This document shows positions 1 through 8,451 of a DNA stretch of 15,918 bases, in pieces. The translations under genes and the position numbers were made by a program. A model generated the notes under the pieces. It worked only from the letters and a program-made list of their open reading frames with translations, ran no database searches and was not told where the DNA came from. Within the stretch, counting starts at the first letter, position 1; each line of letters starts with the position of its first letter. Source of the stretch: Sutterella sp. (lineage in GTDB: Bacteria; Pseudomonadota; Gammaproteobacteria; Burkholderiales; Burkholderiaceae_F); assembly GCA_019410445.1 (NCBI GenBank), contig DXSO01000030.1:1-15918 (forward strand). Direction: 5' to 3'.

Positions 1-887
1 CAGAATATCAAGTTCTTGAACTTAAAGATGAATTAAATAAATATCGAATGAAAGCAATTGCACAAAAAGCTGACAGAGCCAAGGAACTTAACATTCTGGA
101 TGAGCAACCTGGTCTGACAGTTTTTACCAATGCACGCAACGATATGAATATTCGATCCTACAAAAAAATCCATCCCAATCGACGTATTGTTCTACGCTAC
201 CATGACCGACTCAATACTGCCGGACTCGGAGGCAGATCCCCCGAGACGACAAGTCTTCTAAAAATGATCGCAGACCTACGTCGAGACGGTGTAGTCGATG
301 AAGTGGAATCGTATTGTAAATTGGATGCCGAACTGATGGACGGTGTTTATCGCCCCAATGCAGTTGATCCCGGAATTCTAGAAGAGCTCCAACCCACCTT
401 TAGAGACGCCTTGTATCGATTCATCGGAGGCCCCAAAGATCTCACCGATCACTCTCGCATCCAAGCATTAGAAGCAGTCCATGCGGAGCTACGTCGACTC
501 TATCCCACAGTCGACTATTGGTCCGAAAGGCGTATGGTTAAGGGGTTACATAACTGGTCTCCCTATGAACAGTATCTGTTGGAAGCTGCACGAGCAGAAG
601 TCATGGTTGATCTCTGTAGAATTTCTCAGGAGGAAGGATTCTCATACCGAATCCCCGAAGCATTGTTTCTTAACCGAAAGATCATCACAAATCGGCTCAT
701 CGTACGTGAAGAGCCATTCTACAGCTCTCAGCGTGTCTTTTTGATTGGTGTTGATCGCATCTCGCGACTTAAAGAATTTCTCGAAACCGACATAGAACCT
801 TTGCCTGAGTCCATTTTACGTCTTTACAACAGCCGTCTTTGGTGGACGAATCAAGACCCAGCAACAGAAAAAAAGGGAAAGCAATAA
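1..887 (+). CDS. Glycosyltransferase-like surface polysaccharide protein (5' end missing)
   Basis: The reading frame is open from base 3 to the TAA at 885-887, so the first ATG in the window (48) is probably internal and the real start lies upstream. The first 30 or so visible residues are charged and heptad-like (E/K/L rich), suggesting the end of a coiled coil or helical linker. The rest resembles proteins of lipopolysaccharide clusters with a GT-B-like C-terminal half: a region ending with SYRIPEALFLNRKIITN, then REEPFYSSQRVFLIG, which is the pattern where such proteins carry their donor-site Glu and a 'drawn from home' segment. Function is inferred from this pattern and from the adjoining rhamnose genes; donor and acceptor cannot be read. 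Its stop codon shares one base with the rmlA start, so the two are probably in one operon. It could also be a non-catalytic LPS biosynthesis protein of unknown role. Confidence 0.6.
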   Translation, partial: EYQVLELKDELNKYRMKAIAQKADRAKELNILDEQPGLTVFTNARNDMNIRSYKKIHPNRRIVLRYHDRLNTAGLGGRSPETTSLLKMIADLRRDGVVDEVESYCKLDAELMDGVYRPNAVDPGILEELQPTFRDALYRFIGGPKDLTDHSRIQALEAVHAELRRLYPTVDYWSERRMVKGLHNWSPYEQYLLEAARAEVMVDLCRISQEEGFSYRIPEALFLNRKIITNRLIVREEPFYSSQRVFLIGVDRISRLKEFLETDIEPLPESILRLYNSRLWWTNQDPATEKKGKQ

Positions 888-1777
888 TGAAAGGAATTAT
901 TCTTGCTGGAGGGAGCGGAAGTAGGCTTGCCCCTCTCACTAACACAACGTCGAAGCAACTCCTCCCAGTCTACGACAAGCCAATGATCTACTATCCTCTT
1001 TCAACTTTAGTTGATCTAGGAATTCAGGAGATTCTGATTATCTCTACGCCTCGAGACCTGCCTAATATTGAAGCTCTTTTGGGAGACGGCTCTCGTTTTG
1101 GAGTGCACCTTAGCTATCGTGTACAGAAAAACCCCAACGGCATTGCCGAATGTTTCCTGATTGCGCACGATTTCTTGGACGAATCCGTTGCCCTTATCCT
1201 TGGAGATAATATTTTCGTACTCGGCGATGAACTGCCTGAACTGCGAAGCATTGTATCCAAAGAGAATCTCGAGTCTGCGCACATACTATTGTGCCCCGTT
1301 AAAGATCCTGAGCGATTTGGCATCGCGAATTGTTCAGAAGATGGGCAAGTGCTACGTTTAGTTGAAAAACCTAAAGTTCCAACCTCAAACCTGGCATCAG
1401 TCGGACTCTATTTCTATCCTGCAGATGTTGTTAAGTATGCCAAGAACCTGCAACCATCAGCTCGCGGCGAACTCGAAATCACAGATCTGAACAATATTTA
1501 TCTTGCTGAAGGTCGACTTCGTGCTCTTCGGATGAATAAACAGTCAAAATGGCTTGATGCTGGAACTCCTGATTCTCTGCTCGAGTCCTCCGTCATGATG
1601 GCAAGTGAATATCACCAACACCGCAATCCTACTGGATATATCGAGGCTCTCGCTCTGCGCCGTGGACTCATTAACAGCAACGCTTTTGAAGCATCACTCC
1701 AGACTATGAAGCCTGGGACTCCCTACCGAGAACATCTCCGTACGCTAGCCGCGGTTTCTGAAATGAGAGATGAATAA
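887..1777 (+). CDS. rmlA: Glucose-1-phosphate thymidylyltransferase
   Basis: Makes dTDP-glucose from glucose-1-phosphate and dTTP, the first step of dTDP-L-rhamnose synthesis in the cytoplasm. The 296-residue product has the family length and motifs: the nucleotide-binding GGSGSRL near residues 8-14 (Ser where many have Thr), SKQLLPVYDKPMIYYPLSTL, the metal/sugar-site GDNIF, VEKP, the NLKPSARGELEITD-type block (here NLQPSARGELEITD) and WLDAGT. The ATG at 887 was chosen over an in-frame ATG at 839 because the family begins with (M)KGIILAGG and because an AGGGA ribosome site lies at 874-878, 8 bases upstream. The start overlaps the stop of the preceding gene by one base, and rmlC follows after 2 bases, so translational coupling is likely. 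Function is close to certain; dTDP-glucose could also feed other dTDP-sugars, but the presence of rmlC and rmlD points to rhamnose. Confidence 0.96.
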   Translation: MKGIILAGGSGSRLAPLTNTTSKQLLPVYDKPMIYYPLSTLVDLGIQEILIISTPRDLPNIEALLGDGSRFGVHLSYRVQKNPNGIAECFLIAHDFLDESVALILGDNIFVLGDELPELRSIVSKENLESAHILLCPVKDPERFGIANCSEDGQVLRLVEKPKVPTSNLASVGLYFYPADVVKYAKNLQPSARGELEITDLNNIYLAEGRLRALRMNKQSKWLDAGTPDSLLESSVMMASEYHQHRNPTGYIEALALRRGLINSNAFEASLQTMKPGTPYREHLRTLAAVSEMRDE

Positions 1778-1779
1778 AA

Positions 1780-2352
1780 ATGAAACGAATCGACACTCAA
1801 ATTCCTGACGTAGTTATTCTTGAGCCTAAAATTTTTAAGGATACTCGAGGTTATTTCGCCGAAACTTGGAATGAAAATAAACTTGCTCAGCTTGGCATCT
1901 GCTGTAAATTTGTTCAAGACAATGAATCCTTCTCACAGTACGGTGTCATTCGTGGGCTCCACTTTCAAAAAGGACCCGCAGCGCAGGCAAAACTCGTTCG
2001 CGTCATTAAGGGCGAAGTGCTTGATGTCGCACTGGACATTCGTGCAGGTTCACACACATTCGGCCAACATGTTGCCGTGCGTCTGTCCGAAGATAATCAT
2101 CGTCAGCTCTATATTCCTCGGGGGTTTGCTCACGGATTTGCGGTTCTATCGAAGACTGCACTTTTCGCCTACAAATGCGACAACTTCTACGCTCCTGACT
2201 CTGAAGGCAGTATTCTTGCTTCCGATGCTTCGCTCGGCATTGATTGGTCAATTCCGAATGACAAACAAATATTCTCCGTAAAGGATTCTTGTGCACCTTT
2301 CTGGAATACATACTGCCTCAATCCAGTCTTCCGAATGGAGGATCTAAAATGA
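1780..2352 (+). CDS. rmlC: dTDP-4-dehydrorhamnose 3,5-epimerase
   Basis: Third enzyme of the dTDP-L-rhamnose pathway; epimerises C3 and C5 of dTDP-4-keto-6-deoxyglucose. The cupin fold is recognisable from DTRGYFAETW (residues 21-30), the RGLHFQ block (58-63, His61 matching the catalytic His of the family), VRVIKGEVLDVALDIR (73-88) and YIPRGFAHGF (111-120). At 190 residues it is slightly longer than the usual 180-185, the extra being a short C-terminal tail after the SVKD segment. The gene begins 2 bases after rmlA and its TGA overlaps the rmlD start (ATGA, 4 bases). No own promoter is visible, so it is read as an internal operon gene. The tail looks like a natural extension, not a frameshift. 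Confidence 0.95.
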   Translation: MKRIDTQIPDVVILEPKIFKDTRGYFAETWNENKLAQLGICCKFVQDNESFSQYGVIRGLHFQKGPAAQAKLVRVIKGEVLDVALDIRAGSHTFGQHVAVRLSEDNHRQLYIPRGFAHGFAVLSKTALFAYKCDNFYAPDSEGSILASDASLGIDWSIPNDKQIFSVKDSCAPFWNTYCLNPVFRMEDLK

Positions 2353-3266
2353 TTCTCATCACTGGAGCTAGTGGACAGCTAGGAAAAGCTGTGCGAGATG
2401 AAGCACTTAAACGAGGACTCCATTATGTTGGGCTTAATCGAGAAATGCTCGACATAACGAACCCATCAGCTATCCGTGCTTTTTTTACGGAATACAGTTC
2501 ACCATTTGATTGCATCATTAACTGCGCAGCGTACACACAGGTCGACCAGGCTGAAACTCATGCCACTGAAGCCTACGCCGCCAATGCATTCGCACCTTGG
2601 CTTCTCGCAAAAACAGGTATACCGATTATTCATGTCTCGACCGATTATGTTTTCGACGGCTACAGCACCACACCCTATGAGGTAGATGCTTCTGCCTCAC
2701 CTAGGTCTGTTTACGGCCTTACGAAGCGTGCCGGAGAAACAGCCCTACTTGAATCTGGCACTCACGGAGTAATCGTGCGTACAGCTTGGGTCTACTCGTC
2801 GCGACCCGAAACAAAAAATTTTTTTCATACGATACTACGACTTGGGTTCGAACGAGAAACCCTTAGAATTGTCAACGATCAAAAAGGCTCCCCTACGCTT
2901 GCGGAAGACCTTGCTTCGGCTCTGCTTGATCTTTATGAAAAAGGGGCGCACCGAAAGCCAATGCATCTTCTGCATTTCTGCAACTCTGGAGAATGCTCTT
3001 GGTACGACTTTGCTTCGGAAATTCTCAAAGATACTGAAGCTCAGGCAATACTTAATCCGATTCCCACATCAGCTTATCCAACTCCAGCTGTTCGTCCAGA
3101 GTACAGTGTGCTTGATCTCTCTGCTATTGAACAGCTATACGATATTCATCCGAGAAATTGGCGTAAGGCTCTACTTGAAGCCAAGTCTCGCACCTACGCA
3201 GAAGCTCCTTTGAACTTTCTGCCTGATGATTTTGACAAGTCCAATAACATCAACAAATCAGAGTAA
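2349..3266 (+). CDS. rmlD: dTDP-4-dehydrorhamnose reductase
   Basis: Last step of the pathway: NAD(P)H-dependent reduction of dTDP-4-keto-L-rhamnose to dTDP-L-rhamnose. The 305-residue protein is an extended short-chain dehydrogenase with the Rossmann motif GASGQLG (residues 6-12), NCAAYTQVDQAE (58-69), STDYVFDG (97-104), the catalytic Tyr122-x3-Lys126 pair (YGLTK) and the C-terminal substrate-site pattern RPEYSVLD. An in-frame ATG exists at 2289, but 2349 is preferred: it puts the Rossmann strand at the N-terminus and has a strong GGAGG at 2337-2341, 7 bases upstream. The start overlaps the rmlC stop. The last 20 or so residues (ending in an Asn/Lys/Ser-rich tail) extend past the usual family end and look unstructured. 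Confidence 0.95.
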   Translation: MILITGASGQLGKAVRDEALKRGLHYVGLNREMLDITNPSAIRAFFTEYSSPFDCIINCAAYTQVDQAETHATEAYAANAFAPWLLAKTGIPIIHVSTDYVFDGYSTTPYEVDASASPRSVYGLTKRAGETALLESGTHGVIVRTAWVYSSRPETKNFFHTILRLGFERETLRIVNDQKGSPTLAEDLASALLDLYEKGAHRKPMHLLHFCNSGECSWYDFASEILKDTEAQAILNPIPTSAYPTPAVRPEYSVLDLSAIEQLYDIHPRNWRKALLEAKSRTYAEAPLNFLPDDFDKSNNINKSE

Positions 3267-3270
3267 AAAA

Positions 3271-4296
3271 ATGAACTTCGAGCAAACCATCATGGTCACT
3301 GGCGGTGCCGGTTTCATTGGGGCAAACTTTATCGAATATTTTGCCAATAAACACCCCAAATATCGCATCATTAACCTTGACGTGATGACCTATGCAGCAA
3401 ACCCTGAGGCTGTAAAAGAACAACAACGCATGCCTAATGTAATCCCTGTATTCGGGGATATCACCAACGAAGGTCTCGTTAACCTTATCTTTGACACCTA
3501 TGATGTGCAAGGTGTCATTCACTTTGCAGCAGAAAGTCATGTTGACAATTCAATTACGGATCCTCTGCGATTCGTACGAACCAACGTCATAGGAACTGGG
3601 GTCTTAATTAATGCCGCCCTTAAGCATTGGAAGAAAACAGGAACCCTCAAGCGTTCCCGTTTCCATCATATCTCAACAGATGAGGTCTACGGAAGTCTCG
3701 GTACTGAAGGTTTCTTCACAGAAAAAACGCCCTATGCCCCTTCAAGTCCTTACTCCTCGAGCAAAGCATCTTCGGACATGTTGGTTCTTGCCTATGCACA
3801 CACTTACGGCATGAATGTAACGATCTCAAATTGCTCAAACAACTACGGTCCATGGCAGCACGCTGAGAAACTTATCCCAACAGTTATCCGTAAGTGCCTT
3901 GCACATCAACCTATTCCCGTATACGGTACCGGAAAGAATATTCGAGACTGGTTATGGGTAGGTGACCACTGCAAAGCAATCGACATGATTTATCATCATG
4001 CGGTCGCTGGAGAAACCTACAACGTAGGCGGTCATAACGAGCGCACCAACCTCGAAATCGTTGGAGAAATCTGCAATCTACTTGACAACTTGCGCCCTTG
4101 GGAGGGTCACCATTACAACGAGCTTGTGGCCTTCGTCACAGATCGGCCTGGGCATGATTTCCGATATGCAATAGATCCGTCAAAGATCATGAATGATCTT
4201 GGTTGGCAACCTGAAGTCAGCTTCTCGGAAGGCATCTGCAATACTATCATTTGGTATCTTGACAAAGGACAGAAAATTTTAAAAAGCTCTCTATAA
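3271..4296 (+). CDS. rmlB: dTDP-glucose 4,6-dehydratase
   Basis: Second enzyme of the rhamnose pathway: NAD+-dependent conversion of dTDP-glucose to dTDP-4-keto-6-deoxyglucose. The 341-residue product carries the NAD motif GGAGFIG (residues 11-17), HFAAESHVDNSI (84-95), the catalytic ISTDEVYGS block (Asp137, Glu138), the Tyr161-x3-Lys165 pair (YSSSK), SNNYGP and YGTGKNIRDWLWV. An upstream in-frame ATG (3226) lies inside rmlD and would add a non-conserved tail, so 3271 is taken. The ribosome site here is weak (only an AGAG at 3260-3263), so translation may rely on coupling to rmlD, which stops 4 bases earlier. It is the last gene of the operon and is followed by a clear terminator. Placing rmlB last, not first as in the enterobacterial rmlBDAC order, is a local feature. 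Confidence 0.95.
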   Translation: MNFEQTIMVTGGAGFIGANFIEYFANKHPKYRIINLDVMTYAANPEAVKEQQRMPNVIPVFGDITNEGLVNLIFDTYDVQGVIHFAAESHVDNSITDPLRFVRTNVIGTGVLINAALKHWKKTGTLKRSRFHHISTDEVYGSLGTEGFFTEKTPYAPSSPYSSSKASSDMLVLAYAHTYGMNVTISNCSNNYGPWQHAEKLIPTVIRKCLAHQPIPVYGTGKNIRDWLWVGDHCKAIDMIYHHAVAGETYNVGGHNERTNLEIVGEICNLLDNLRPWEGHHYNELVAFVTDRPGHDFRYAIDPSKIMNDLGWQPEVSFSEGICNTIIWYLDKGQKILKSSL

Positions 4297-4312
4297 GTTC
4301 TAAATATGAAAA

Positions 4313-4340
4313 ACCGAGCAATTAAAACAAATTGCTCGGT
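4313..4340. terminator. Bidirectional intrinsic terminator between rmlB and the msbA pair
   Basis: A perfect 11-bp inverted repeat (ACCGAGCAATT at 4313-4323 and its complement at 4330-4340) closes a 6-base A-rich loop. On the + strand it is followed by the T-rich CTTTACTTTTCTTC, ending the rml operon. On the - strand the bases beyond it read TTTTCATATTT, so it can also stop the convergent transporter genes, whose last stop codon lies 19 bases away at 4360. Confidence 0.88.
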
Positions 4341-4359
4341 CTTTACTTTTCTTCATCTT

Positions 4360-6123
4360 CTATTCCGAATGGAATGAACAGTTATTTTTTTGTAAACGAC
4401 AAAACTCCGCGTAGACTCCTCCCTTCACAAGAAGCTCGGTTGGCGTCCCCTCTTCCACAATCCGTCCCTCTTTCAATGCAACAATTCTGTCAACACTGTC
4501 TATCATTGATAAACGATGAGCAATTATCAAACAAGTTCGCCCTTTCATCAATCGATCCAAGGCTTGTTTAATTTTGTACTCCGACTCGCTATCAAGCGCA
4601 CTAGTCGCCTCATCCAGAATGACAATCGGTGCATTTTTTAGAATCGCTCGAGCAATAGAAATTCTCTGCTTTTGTCCTCCAGACAAAAGGCGCCCTCCTT
4701 CTCCCACAGGAGAATCAAGTCCATTAGGCAGACTCTTCAGATAATTCGTCAACGCCGCCGCATTCATTGCAGCCTCAATATCTGCGTCCGAAACATCAGG
4801 ACATCCGTAGGCAATATTTTCTCGAATCGTTGCATCAAACAGCACTATGTCTTGAGACACAATCGCAATCTGACTACGTAAACTTTCGAGTGTGTAATCC
4901 CGCACATCTACGCCATCAATCTTGACACTGCCTTCCGCCAACTCTACAAAGCGAGGCAACAAATTGACTGTCGTTGTTTTGCCTGATCCCGACAGACCGA
5001 TTAATGCAACGTGCTCTCCGGAGCGAATTGAAAGATTGATACCATCCAATGCACTCGCGTCACTGCCACGGTAACGTACGCGTGCGTTTTCAAACTTAAT
5101 CTCACCACGTGCGTGACTGAGTACCACTGAACCTGTATCAGCCTGCATGGGCAAGTCCATCATGTTGAAAATGCTTCTTGCAGCGACACTAATGCTAGTA
5201 AAAGTTGCATTGAGCCCTGCAAGGTTCTGCAACGGCTGCATCAAAAACAACATCGCAGACAAAAATGTGATGAACTCCCCAACCGTCAATAATCCTTCAC
5301 GTGCCTGAACAAGTGCAAAACCGACAACTACTGCAACGCCCATCATCGTCACAATTTGAGTAATTGGGGTCCCCATTCCTTGTAACTTAAGCTGTCCTAA
5401 TGTGGTTCGCCTGATGCGCTCATTAATGCGGTGAAACTTTTCCTTCTCAAATTGGTAGGTCTCGCTAATCTTGATTACTCGTTGAGCGCGGTAAGACTCC
5501 TGAACACAAGAAAGTGTATTCGCAATCGCCTCTTGGTTTTCTTTGACAACTTTCCGCGTTTTCCGTCGAATAATTCCTAAAAAAAATGCAGCCAATGGAC
5601 CAACCACACAAGCAACTAGCGTCAGTTGCCAGTTTTGCCACAGCAATAGAGAAAACAAAGCCAATACCTGAAGTGAATCTCTTACGAGAACCATTGCCGT
5701 CTGAGCCGCTCCGCTCAACGCAATATTGGCTTCATTGATGAATTTAGACCCAACATCTCCTGAAGAAAACTCTTGATACTGCGCAATTGGCCAGCGCAGC
5801 ATGCGGGAAAAAAGCTGCGTACGCAATGTAACCAAAATAGATTGACTAACCTTTGTCAAGGTATAGCTACTCATCACCAATGCTACGGCATAAAGGAGCG
5901 TAATCGTGATCAGAGCTACAGGAGCAATGACAATCATGCTTGTATCCTGCTCATAGAACCCCTGTTCGGTCAGCATACCCAGAAGCTTTGATGTGACGGC
6001 TGTCGTTCCAGCCACAATTACCATCCAGCAGGCTGCACCCAATAATTTCCATCGGTATGGCAGCGCATATTCCGCAAGGCGCAGTAAATCCGGATCCAAT
6101 TTTTTCTTAATATCAAAACTCAT
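4360..6123 (-). CDS. msbA: MsbA-like ABC half-transporter (second of pair)
   Basis: A 587-residue inner-membrane ABC exporter half-molecule with six predicted membrane segments in residues 25-300 followed by a nucleotide-binding domain. Visible motifs: Walker A GLSGSGKTT (376-384), Q-loop Gln424, signature LSGGQ (480-484), Walker B with catalytic Glu505 in VILDEATSALD, and H-loop His536. All ATP-site residues are intact, so it is not a degenerate partner. Homology over the membrane part points to the MsbA branch (lipid A/core flipping) although a lipid-linked glycan flippase is possible. The ATG overlaps the stop of the upstream transporter by 4 bases (ATGA), implying coupled translation and perhaps a heterodimer. 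The C-terminus ends soon after the RLQ motif, in a short polar tail. Function as exporter is sure; substrate is inferred. Confidence 0.85.
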   Translation of the reverse strand: MSFDIKKKLDPDLLRLAEYALPYRWKLLGAACWMVIVAGTTAVTSKLLGMLTEQGFYEQDTSMIVIAPVALITITLLYAVALVMSSYTLTKVSQSILVTLRTQLFSRMLRWPIAQYQEFSSGDVGSKFINEANIALSGAAQTAMVLVRDSLQVLALFSLLLWQNWQLTLVACVVGPLAAFFLGIIRRKTRKVVKENQEAIANTLSCVQESYRAQRVIKISETYQFEKEKFHRINERIRRTTLGQLKLQGMGTPITQIVTMMGVAVVVGFALVQAREGLLTVGEFITFLSAMLFLMQPLQNLAGLNATFTSISVAARSIFNMMDLPMQADTGSVVLSHARGEIKFENARVRYRGSDASALDGINLSIRSGEHVALIGLSGSGKTTTVNLLPRFVELAEGSVKIDGVDVRDYTLESLRSQIAIVSQDIVLFDATIRENIAYGCPDVSDADIEAAMNAAALTNYLKSLPNGLDSPVGEGGRLLSGGQKQRISIARAILKNAPIVILDEATSALDSESEYKIKQALDRLMKGRTCLIIAHRLSMIDSVDRIVALKEGRIVEEGTPTELLVKGGVYAEFCRLQKNNCSFHSE

Positions 6124-7907
6124 CTCTGTGATTCATTGACGTGATTTTCTGGTAAGGCCATCCCCTGCAAGCGACACAGATTTGCATAAAGTCCATTGCG
6201 CTCAATGAGCTCTCTATGGGATCCCTTCTCTTTGATTTGCCCCTCTTGCATGGCCACGATCACGTCCGCATGCTCTATCGTAGAAAGACGGTGTGCCACA
6301 ATAAAGGTCGTTCGTCCGATCATAAGCTTTGCCAAAGCTTCCTTGATTTTGTATTCATTTTTTGCGTCCAGAGCACTGGTAGCCTCATCCAAAATCAAAA
6401 TCGGGGCATTCTTGAGCAGAGCTCGAGCAATGGAAATACGCTGCCTTTGCCCTCCAGAAAGACGTCCTCCGTTCTCTCCTACAGGCGTGTTCACCCCTTG
6501 GGGCAAAGACTCTACGAACTCCGTCAAAGCCGCAGACTCAATAACACGCGCAATTTCTTCATCCGTTGCCTGAGGGCAACCATAGGCGATATTTTCTCGG
6601 ATTGTGCCGTCGAAAATAACCACATCTTGAGACACAATGGCAATCTGACGACGCAAGGAAGCCAGCGTTACTTCCTGAGTATCAACACCATCAAACAAGA
6701 TCCGTCCTGAAGTTGCATTCCAGAAACGGGGCAATAAATTGACCAGAGATGACTTACCGGAACCAGACAAACCAACCAAAGCAATGGTTTGTCCCAACTT
6801 TACATCAAGAGTGAAATCATGCACCGCATCCTTTTGTGCGCCTGGATACCTTAAAGAGACATGCTCAAATTGAATGCATGATCTGAGCCCCATTAATTCC
6901 CGCGTTCCCTCATCTCGCTCTCGAGATTCATCCAATGTGGAGAAAATGGATTCAGCCGCCACAGACATTCCAACAAAAGCAGAATTGAGTCCCGTGATTC
7001 TCCTCAAAGGCGGCAAAATCAACATCATCGCCGTTAGAAATGTAATGAACTCCCCCAAAGTCAATAACCCTTGTTGGGTCTCAATCATTGCAACCACCAA
7101 TACAACAGCAACTCCGCACACCCCGATAAACTGCGTTGCAGGGGTCGCTACTGCACTCACTTTGGTCATCCGCAGACTTAGTGTCTTAACATATTGACTG
7201 ATGTCATTAAATCGCTTCTCCTCAATCTCGTAGGTATTGCTGATCTTGATAATTGTGCGAGCGTCATACCCCTCTTTGACACGTACCAAAAGTGAGGCAA
7301 TACTCTGCTGAGAATTCGCCATAATGGATCGAATCTTGTTGGATATGAACTTCAACAACCAAACGATTGCAGGAACAATCAGGATTGTGACCAACGTCAG
7401 GGTTATATCGTGCCAGACAAGAACCGCAATCAACCCTACAATCTGAAGCGAGTCTCTTACCAGAATAATTGCGGACTTGGCTGCCCCTGACAAAGCGTAA
7501 TTTGCTTCATTGACAAACTTTGATGCAATTATTCCGGTGATATTGCGTTGGTACACATCTTCAGACCAGTGGAGAATTTTCTCAAATAATTCCTCTCTTA
7601 ATCTGAAAAGTATGGATTGACTTGCTCGAGCCAGTAAATAATTGCTCATGAACATGCTGCCGCCATGCAAACAAGCGACAAGAATCAATCCCACCGGAGC
7701 AGCTAGTACGATCCAAGGCTGTTGATCATAAAATCCAAGATCCGTGAGTTTGCCAAAAAGCATTGCTATCAGAGACGACGAAGTCGCCGCCAATATCATG
7801 AAAAAGACGGCTCCACCCAAAACCCAACGGTGCTGAGGCATGTAACTGATCAGTCGTCGCAAACTGGGATTTAGCTTCTCATACTGTTTTTGTATAAATT
7901 TCCTCAT
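6120..7907 (-). CDS. msbA: MsbA-like ABC half-transporter (first of pair)
   Basis: A 595-residue ABC exporter half-molecule: membrane segments at about 28-52, 65-90, 145-165, 168-187, 258-275 and 283-300, then an ATPase domain with Walker A GLSGSGKSS (379-387), Gln427, LSGGQ (483-487), Walker B plus catalytic Glu508 in ILILDEATSALD, and His539. It is clearly related along its length to the next gene; both share blocks such as SKFxNEAN, ALSGAA, VRDSLQ and GEFITFL. Known family members flip lipid A-core or other lipid-linked molecules across the inner membrane. It lies 73 bases downstream of fur on the same strand, with no terminator between and only a weak A-rich stretch (AAAAAGA) as ribosome site. 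MsbA is the best name for this pair; which of the two is the lipid A flippase cannot be decided from sequence. Confidence 0.86.
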   Translation of the reverse strand: MRKFIQKQYEKLNPSLRRLISYMPQHRWVLGGAVFFMILAATSSSLIAMLFGKLTDLGFYDQQPWIVLAAPVGLILVACLHGGSMFMSNYLLARASQSILFRLREELFEKILHWSEDVYQRNITGIIASKFVNEANYALSGAAKSAIILVRDSLQIVGLIAVLVWHDITLTLVTILIVPAIVWLLKFISNKIRSIMANSQQSIASLLVRVKEGYDARTIIKISNTYEIEEKRFNDISQYVKTLSLRMTKVSAVATPATQFIGVCGVAVVLVVAMIETQQGLLTLGEFITFLTAMMLILPPLRRITGLNSAFVGMSVAAESIFSTLDESRERDEGTRELMGLRSCIQFEHVSLRYPGAQKDAVHDFTLDVKLGQTIALVGLSGSGKSSLVNLLPRFWNATSGRILFDGVDTQEVTLASLRRQIAIVSQDVVIFDGTIRENIAYGCPQATDEEIARVIESAALTEFVESLPQGVNTPVGENGGRLSGGQRQRISIARALLKNAPILILDEATSALDAKNEYKIKEALAKLMIGRTTFIVAHRLSTIEHADVIVAMQEGQIKEKGSHRELIERNGLYANLCRLQGMALPENHVNESQR

Positions 7908-7980
7908 TCTTTTTGTCTATCCGCTACAGCTTGCGATTACGAAGTTTTTCTCTTGATCATGGGTAGAGTGCCTCGCGACT

Positions 7981-8451
7981 TCATTTCTGACGAGTCTTTT
8001 CCTTATTTTTGCAATCCATGCACACTCCGTAGAGTGACAGCGAGTGTCCTTCTAACTCGAACCCCAACCGCGCAGCAATTTGTTTTTGACGCTTTTCGAT
8101 CTCCTTATCCACAAACTCTTCAACGCGCCCGCAGCGCGTACAGACAATATGGTCGTGATGCGCGCCGTCATCCATTTCATACGTTGCTCGATCATTCCCA
8201 AAGTAGTGACGGACAATAAGACCCGCAGCTTCAAACTGCGTAAGCACGCGATAGACCGTTGCCAACCCAACTTCAATATTCTCGGCAAGCAACTGCTTAT
8301 AGATGTCTTCCGCCGACAAATGTCGCTCCGTGCCAACATCATGAGCTCTCTGAAACAGCTCCAGAATGCGCATACGGGGTGCCGTCGCCTTCAAACCCAC
8401 ACTCTTGAGTTCTTTTTCCGGCACTGATATTTCGTGTTCGTTTCCGTTCAT
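7981..8451 (-). CDS. fur: Ferric uptake regulator
   Basis: Iron-responsive DNA-binding repressor of 156 residues. The N-terminal winged helix shows LKATAPRMRILELF (20-33), RHLSAEDIY (43-51) and the recognition helix VGLATVYRVL (61-70). The C-terminal dimerisation and metal domain has HHDHIVCTRCG (98-108) and a second CxxC at Cys144/Cys147, so both Cys pairs for the structural Zn site are present. A longer reading frame begins with TTG at 8457, but the ATG at 8451 is preferred: GAGGG sits 7 bases upstream of it and would be only 1 base from the TTG. It is transcribed divergently from bamE, an arrangement known in many proteobacteria, and read towards the two msbA-like genes. No convincing Fur box was found at its own promoter. 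Confidence 0.95.
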   Translation of the reverse strand: MNGNEHEISVPEKELKSVGLKATAPRMRILELFQRAHDVGTERHLSAEDIYKQLLAENIEVGLATVYRVLTQFEAAGLIVRHYFGNDRATYEMDDGAHHDHIVCTRCGRVEEFVDKEIEKRQKQIAARLGFELEGHSLSLYGVCMDCKNKEKTRQK

